Source of the DNA: Bacillus_BA songklensis
GTDB taxonomy: Bacteria; Bacillota; Bacilli; Bacillales; Bacillaceae_H
Assembly: GCF_042649685.1 (NCBI RefSeq)
Contig: NZ_JBHRZT010000072.1
Location: 248,001-312,000, forward strand
Reading direction: 5' to 3'
Length of the DNA: 64,000 nt
The translations under genes were made by a program, and so were the position numbers. Each line of letters opens with the position of its first letter. Position 1 is the first letter of the stretch. This document shows, piece after piece, positions 60,201-64,000 of the stretch. The notes below the pieces were generated by a model. The model was not told the origin of the DNA, made no database searches, and saw only the letters and a list, made by a program, of their open reading frames with translations.

Positions 60201-60847
60201 GATAGAAAAAAGCGGGGGTTATGGTTAATATGCCTGGTTTGTTTGCTTGCAGGAATAATTGCAGGCTGCTTATCATTAAATTCCCGTAATAATCAATATA
60301 ATGAAAAGATAGATCAGATAGAGCTCATTGCTCCTAATTTTGCAGGAGGGAGTGGGATTTAACTGCCCGATTCATGCAAACCATTTTAAATGGGAAGAGC
60401 ATTGTGAAAGAACCGATCGTGGTAAGAAACAAAGCAGGGGGCGGCGGTGAAGCAGGATGGAAGTATGTAAAACAACAAGATGGACATGTGCTGGCCATGA
60501 ATTCAAGCTTGCTCATCACCAATCATCTGCTGGGACGAAGCCAGCTGACATATAAAGAATTTACCCCGATCGCCACGATAGCAAAGGAGTGGGAAGTGGT
60601 GGTCGTGTCAAGGGATTCTTCAATACACGGTGCAAAAGAGTTAATGGATAGGCTGAAAAAAGATGCGAAAACAATTAGGATCGGCATTTCTCCGTGGCTG
60701 GGTAATGATGATCACTTATCTTTCGTTCAGGCAAGTAAAGCATTTGGGATTAATCCCGCAGAACTTGAGTTTTTTGTGTACAAAAATAGTGGTGATGTTG
60801 TGAAGGCTGATAGCTTTTCCGGGACACAGCAATTAATTGTATTATGA
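60201..60847 (+). pseudogene. TctC-type tricarboxylate-binding lipoprotein, decayed
   Basis: The first frame gives a lipoprotein signal ending in IIAGC and then IELIAPNFAGGSG before a stop at 60358. A shifted frame continues WDLTARFMQTIL, EPIVVRNKAGGGGEAGWKYV, HVLAMNSSLLITNHLLG and IRIGISPWLGNDDHLSFV. That is the Bug/TctC family with the GGxxDxxAR ligand motif split by a net frameshift. No start codon precedes the signal, and the final third is replaced by unrelated codons after SGDVVKA. Not functional. Confidence 0.78.
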
Positions 60848-60897
60848 CAGTTCGCGAAAAATGGGGTTCTTGCTTGCTTTAATTGCTGAGTCAGATT

Positions 60898-60933
60898 GAA
60901 AACAACATCATACAATATGCTGTTGTTTTCTAA
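60898..60933 (+). terminator. Intrinsic terminator
   Basis: GAAAACAACA pairs with TGTTGTTTTC, followed by TAAACT. Confidence 0.65.
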
Positions 60934-61014
60934 ACTCCCTATCAATCAAGGGGGAACATTATTTATTAATCAAAGAAAATCAATAATTAAATATAATGAA
61001 AGAAGGCTTGCATC

Positions 61015-61817
61015 ATGTTCAAATTGTCCGATCAGAACCTTCGGATAAACAAGGCCTATTTGTGTAGGTTTATTGAAACCCTCTTCATTGCAATCGTGGG
61101 AGGAAAAATCTTTACCATGCTGCATTTGCCGCTTTCATGGATGCTTGGACCTTTAACGGGGGTTCTGCTGTGGCAGGCTTCATCAAAACGCAAATACATG
61201 GCTTGCCCAACGCGAGCTCCCCACGAACCAATTCCGTGCAGCAATCTGCCGAAACGTTCTTGCCTGGACTTTCCATTCCAAGCGTTCTTTTTGTTGCGAC
61301 TCTTGTTTTATTCGTTGCTGTTCTGGCAGTCAAATTCAAATTCCCAACCCCCTGGATCATTGGCCCGCTCATTACCTCTGCCGTGCTAACAGTAACGGGA
61401 TACACTGTGCCGCATTTACCGCAGCCGTTCGTCATTGCGGCGCAATGCAGCCTGGGCATTTACCTGGGTCTTGGGATTAAGCTTAACACGCTGAGTAATT
61501 GGCGCCGGCTTTTACCATATTCATTTGCTGCAGGTCTTGCAATTGTTGCCTTTGCCTTTGCCATTTCGTATGGTATGAGCCTGATTTACCCTATCAGTCT
61601 TGTTACTGCTTTTCTAAGCGTTGCCCCGGGGGGCCTTCCTGAAATGGGGGTAACTGCCCATACAGTTAATGCGGACGTCTCGATTGTCACAGCATACCAG
61701 CTATTCCGTGTCTTTTTTATCCTCTTTATCGTTCCATTGGCATTGAGGCGAGTGTTTGGGGGGGAGGACCAATCATTCTCGCAATCATCAAAGAGGGTTG
61801 GCGATAATGTGAGATAA
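61015..61817 (+). pseudogene. AbrB-family membrane protein, frameshifted and internally deleted
   Basis: The first frame gives LFIAIVGGKIFTMLHLPLSWMLGPLTGVLLW, the start of the AbrB (ammonia-monooxygenase-like) membrane family. The second frame, from about 61190, gives VKFKFPTPWIIGPLITSAVLTVTGY, NWRRLLPYSFAAGLAI and SVAPGGLPEMGVTAH, the family's second repeat. Some 80-100 residues between them are missing and the frames differ. The second repeat is intact to a stop at 61817. It follows the TctC relic, and the two families are often neighbours. Confidence 0.75.
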
Positions 61818-61964
61818 TAGGATGGACAAAATGAATATAATAGCTTTTAAGATAGTAAAGGATATAATCTTTACAAAATCACCTTTATAAATTAAGATAA
61901 ACTCATAAACAAAGTGGTTATAAAGGTAAGATTACCGGTTTTTCTTAAGAAGCATAGTAGGGAA
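61818..61964. other. Non-coding stretch before terC promoter
   Basis: No feature recognised. Confidence 0.4.
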
Positions 61965-61993
61965 TTGACAAATTGTTCCTTATGGTTTAGAAT
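61965..61993 (+). promoter_or_regulatory. Sigma-A promoter of the terC riboswitch leader
   Basis: TTGACA (61965-61970), 17-bp spacer, TAGAAT (61988-61993), 27 bp before the aptamer. Confidence 0.85.
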
Positions 61994-62019
61994 AAAATTA
62001 AATCATATGTTTCTCACGT

Positions 62020-62152
62020 AAAGGGGAGTAGCGTCAGGTTAATCCTGAAACAAAGTCGTCATTACATGGATTCGACGTCCATCGGCTTTGTTGGCATAAT
62101 ACATACTTATGCTTAGCAAGACCTTTGCCTATTAACGGCAGGGGTCTTTTTG
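62020..62152 (+). promoter_or_regulatory. yybP-ykoY manganese riboswitch upstream of terC
   Basis: AAAGGGGAGTAGC, GTCGTCATTACATGG, CATCGGCTTTGTTGGCA and AGCAAGACCTTTGCC reproduce the family core. The end can pair with GGCAGGGGTCTTTTT as terminator (62119-62152). Mn2+ is expected to favour read-through into the exporter gene. It has the same parts as 26208-26323, with an extra hairpin in the first loop (TCAGG/CCTGA). Confidence 0.92.
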
Positions 62153-62160
62153 TGTTGTCA

Positions 62161-62211
62161 AAAAGAAACTGCCGGTAACCGTAAGGGGGTCCGACAATGA
62201 GAGTTTCTTTT
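62161..62211 (+). terminator. Second hairpin between riboswitch and terC
   Basis: AAAAGAAACT (62161-62170) pairs perfectly with AGTTTCTTTT (62202-62211), followed by ACTATAG rather than a T-run. Like the first riboswitch, this one is thus followed by a second stem-loop. Confidence 0.55.
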
Positions 62212-62301
62212 ACTATAGTAGTCTCTTCAAAAAAGTCCATTATTTTAAATAACTAGCCCCTATACACATAAATACAAAACTTTTTTGAAGGAGGAATAAA
62301 A

Positions 62302-63009
62302 ATGGAAATTTTAACTACAGAGTTTTTATCCGCATTGCTGGCGATTGTGGTCATCGATTTAGTATTGGCCGGTGATAATGCGATTGTCATCGGGCTTGCA
62401 GCAAGGAATTTACCAAGGCATCAGCAAAAGAAAGTTATCATCTGGGGATCGGTTGGAGCCATTTTGATCAGGGTTGTGGCTACCATGGCTGTCGTTTGGT
62501 TACTCAAAATACCAGGGTTACTTCTACTTGGAGGAGTCCTTTTAGTCGGCATTGCTTACAAGCTGCTAGTAGAGGAAAAAGGACATGATGTAAAAGCAGG
62601 TGATAGTTTCTGGGCAGCTATTCGAACCATTATCGTAGCTGACGCCTTAATGGGTCTGGACAATGTGTTGGCTGTCGCGGGTGCAGCACACGGAAGCTTT
62701 TTGCTTGTTGTTCTCGGATTGTTAATTTCCGTTCCGGTTGTGATGTGGGGAAGCACCTTAATTTTGAAATGGGTTGAACGTTTCCCTGTCATCATTACAA
62801 TTGGTTCCGCTGTATTAGCATGGACAGCTTCAAAGATGATTGTTGGCGAACCGTTTTTGAAGGACTTCTTTGCCAACGATTTTATCAAATATGGATTTGA
62901 ATTATTAGTGGTGGCGGGTGTTGTGATCGCGGGAAAACGAAAGCAAGCGAAAATAGCGGCACACAATCAACAGCAGGAAGAAGTATTGAAAAAGGTACAA
63001 TCTCAATAA
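62302..63009 (+). CDS. TerC-family membrane protein, probable Mn2+ exporter
   Basis: 235 residues with about seven helices. Conserved acidic metal sites are LAGDNAIVIGLAAR in helix 1-2 and ADALMGLDNVLAVAGA in helix 4. In B. subtilis the TerC proteins YkoY and MeeF act in Mn export and metalation of secreted enzymes, and ykoY has the same riboswitch. The riboswitch at 62020 makes Mn-induced expression near certain. AAGGAGG precedes the ATG. Confidence 0.9.
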   Translation: MEILTTEFLSALLAIVVIDLVLAGDNAIVIGLAARNLPRHQQKKVIIWGSVGAILIRVVATMAVVWLLKIPGLLLLGGVLLVGIAYKLLVEEKGHDVKAGDSFWAAIRTIIVADALMGLDNVLAVAGAAHGSFLLVVLGLLISVPVVMWGSTLILKWVERFPVIITIGSAVLAWTASKMIVGEPFLKDFFANDFIKYGFELLVVAGVVIAGKRKQAKIAAHNQQQEEVLKKVQSQ

Positions 63010-63012
63010 TAG

Positions 63013-63060
63013 AAAAGTCCCTTGGATATACATGTTCATATGTTCAGGGGACTTTTTATT
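63013..63060 (+). terminator. Intrinsic terminator after terC
   Basis: AAAAGTCCC pairs with GGGGACTTTTT, followed by ATTTTCC. Confidence 0.85.
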
Positions 63061-63261
63061 TTCCTCCTTTTGATGAACATTTCTAGAACTTTACTGAAAT
63101 TTTAGTCAACCCACGCAATAAGTTTTTGCTTTCCAGCCTTTCCTTTTCGTTTGTTTATTCAACATTTTGAAAAAAGAATAAATTCACCGATATTTTTTTA
63201 AAAAATAGTAAGAAATACGAAAGATTTTTTTACCGCTTTTATATATTATATAGATCGATTT
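63061..63261. other. Non-coding AT-rich stretch
   Basis: No gene is seen. TATATTATATAG at about 63242 is the only promoter-like string. Confidence 0.4.
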
Positions 63262-63356
63262 AGAAAATTCGACCTGACCAAAGAACGGCCATGCCAAATT
63301 TTCTAGACCTAAGCGGCTGGCCCCCCCCTTGCGGGGTTGGCGCCAACCGCTTAGGT
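63262..63356. repeat. Diverged family B double hairpin beside an assembly gap
   Basis: AGAAAATT (63262-63269) pairs with AATTTTCT (63297-63304), the first hairpin. CCTAAGCGG (63308-63316) pairs with CCGCTTAGG (63347-63355), the second. The order, the GACCTGACC/GGCCATGCC core and GCGGCTGGC resemble family B, with an unusual run of eight C. Confidence 0.5.
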
Positions 63357-63420
63357 GAACCCTTGAGGGCGAATTCAAGTTGTCTGGATCACCGATTGTG
63401 ATGCCTCTTGATTGAATGAA

Positions 63421-63430
63421 NNNNNNNNNN
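63421..63430. other. Assembly gap (10 N)
   Basis: Ten unknown bases. The true gap length is not known, and the two sides may not be neighbours. A repeat close to the gap is a plausible cause. Confidence 0.98.
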
Positions 63431-63467
63431 GTTGCTACAAAATCATTTCTTCGAAGAGGAGGCAAAG

Positions 63468-64000
63468 ATGTTAATTTTCAAAAAGCTGAAATCATTTTAT
63501 CTTCCTTATAAGAAGGATTTTTTCTGGTCGATGTTGTTTTTGATGATCCTTACAGCGATCACTGTTGTTTATCCGATTATCTTGCAGTTAACCATTGATA
63601 AGGTGGTGCTTGGGAAACAATTTGATCTCGTTCCATGGATTGCGTTAGGATTTGTGGCGATTATGGCTGTAAAGGGAGTTTCAGCTTATATTCAGCATTA
63701 CCTGGCAGATATGTTTGGCATTCAATCCGTGTACCGCCTTCGGAATGCTTTGTATGAAAAGCTGCAAAAGCTTTCTTTCAGCTATTATGACAATGCGAAA
63801 ACGGGGGATTTAATGTCCCGATTGACGGCGGATGTGGAAGGATTTCGCTTCTTTTTATCTTTTGGCTTTACCGAAATTCTCCGCTTTATCATTCTTGTTG
63901 GCATCAGTTTGTGTGTAATGTTTTATTATTCGATCCCGCTCACTATCGCCACGATTGCCGCCCTGCCGTTTTTATCGGTGATCGTGTACCGGTTTGATAA
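63468..64000 (+). CDS. ABC transporter, membrane domain (3' end outside window)
   Basis: 177 codons are visible. AGAGGAGG stands 5 nt before ATG 63468. Two membrane helices (FFWSMLFLMILTAITVVYPIIL and the region around GFVAIMAVKGVSAYI) are followed by the typical exporter stretch YRLRNALYEKLQKLSFSYYDNAKTGDLMSRLTADVEGF (residues in several pieces), then two more helices. This is the type IV exporter fold of MsbA/LmrA-like proteins; the ATPase domain lies beyond the window. Substrate unknown. Confidence 0.9.
   Translation, partial: MLIFKKLKSFYLPYKKDFFWSMLFLMILTAITVVYPIILQLTIDKVVLGKQFDLVPWIALGFVAIMAVKGVSAYIQHYLADMFGIQSVYRLRNALYEKLQKLSFSYYDNAKTGDLMSRLTADVEGFRFFLSFGFTEILRFIILVGISLCVMFYYSIPLTIATIAALPFLSVIVYRFD

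Noticed and set aside
62556..62966. 136-codon minus-strand frame inside terC
   Set aside because: Antisense to a strongly conserved membrane protein; no start signal.
1..64000. CRISPR arrays, tRNA or rRNA genes
   Set aside because: No regularly spaced direct repeats of CRISPR type and no tRNA or rRNA signature was found; the repeats seen are isolated hairpin elements.
1..64000. Intact insertion sequence or prophage
   Set aside because: No transposase, integrase or phage structural gene is visible; only short repeat elements without coding content.

Overview
The window is about 64 kb of low-GC DNA from a spore-forming member of the Bacillaceae. Gene content and local gene order repeatedly match Bacillus subtilis blocks (manR-manP-manA, ywrA-ywrB-ywrC-ywrD, acoABCL-acoR, yraE/yraD with yraG/yraF-adhB, yfmP-yfmO, ytxG). 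Protein divergence, extra genes and dispersed hairpin repeats show it is not B. subtilis itself. Sporulation proteins (YheC/D-like, four CotF-like proteins), a sigma-K-type and a sigma-B-type promoter, strong AGGAGG ribosome sites and many intrinsic terminators fit this. The species cannot be fixed from the sequence. A run of 10 N at 63421-63430 shows a scaffold join.

Layout. 0-8.5 kb: end of a chemotaxis receptor, the mannose PTS locus (activator ManR, transporter ManP, isomerase ManA, with a cre site and a palindrome before manP), and a D-malate/tartrate dehydrogenase next to the relic of a GntR-type regulator. 8.6-12.5 kb: a spore-coat-associated ATP-grasp protein, the split chromate transporter with its Lrp-type regulator, and a gamma-glutamyltranspeptidase relic. 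12.6-24 kb: membrane proteins, a CynX-type transporter whose start codon appears to be ACG, an OpuF-type compatible-solute importer (ATPase plus permease/binding-protein fusion), a YwoG-like MFS protein, and EamA and YcsI relics. 24.7-28.6 kb: Mn-dependent pyrophosphatase, a manganese (yybP-ykoY) riboswitch followed by two tiny basic proteins and a lipoprotein, and a truncated SGNH esterase.

28.8-36 kb: the complete acetoin dehydrogenase operon acoABCL, read from a sigma-54 promoter with an upstream inverted repeat, then its activator AcoR behind a sigma-A promoter overlapped by a cre-like site. 36-43 kb: a hydrolase, a divergent cluster of CotF-like coat proteins with adhB, TetR-DUF2306, and an NlpC/P60 domain protein that lacks all three catalytic residues. 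43-48.5 kb: a YlmA-like ATPase, a PhoX-family phosphatase with three SLH domains behind a PhoP box array, and yfmP-yfmO. 48.8-59.6 kb: acetyltransferase, metallo-hydrolase, two DUF948 stress proteins, YihY, VOC protein, Hsp20, a medium/branched-chain acyl-CoA synthetase with a long leader, a nitroreductase and a tiny basic gene. 60-64 kb: decayed TctC and AbrB-family genes, a second manganese riboswitch in front of a TerC-family exporter, the assembly gap, and the start of an ABC exporter.

Two features run through the whole window. One is gene decay: seven clear relics and one probable start-codon loss. The other is two families of short hairpin repeats (A, built on GGCTGACTCAAAAG-like ends; B, built on AATCCAC ... 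GGTTCTCGTATAAG ends) that sit between genes and often double as terminators.
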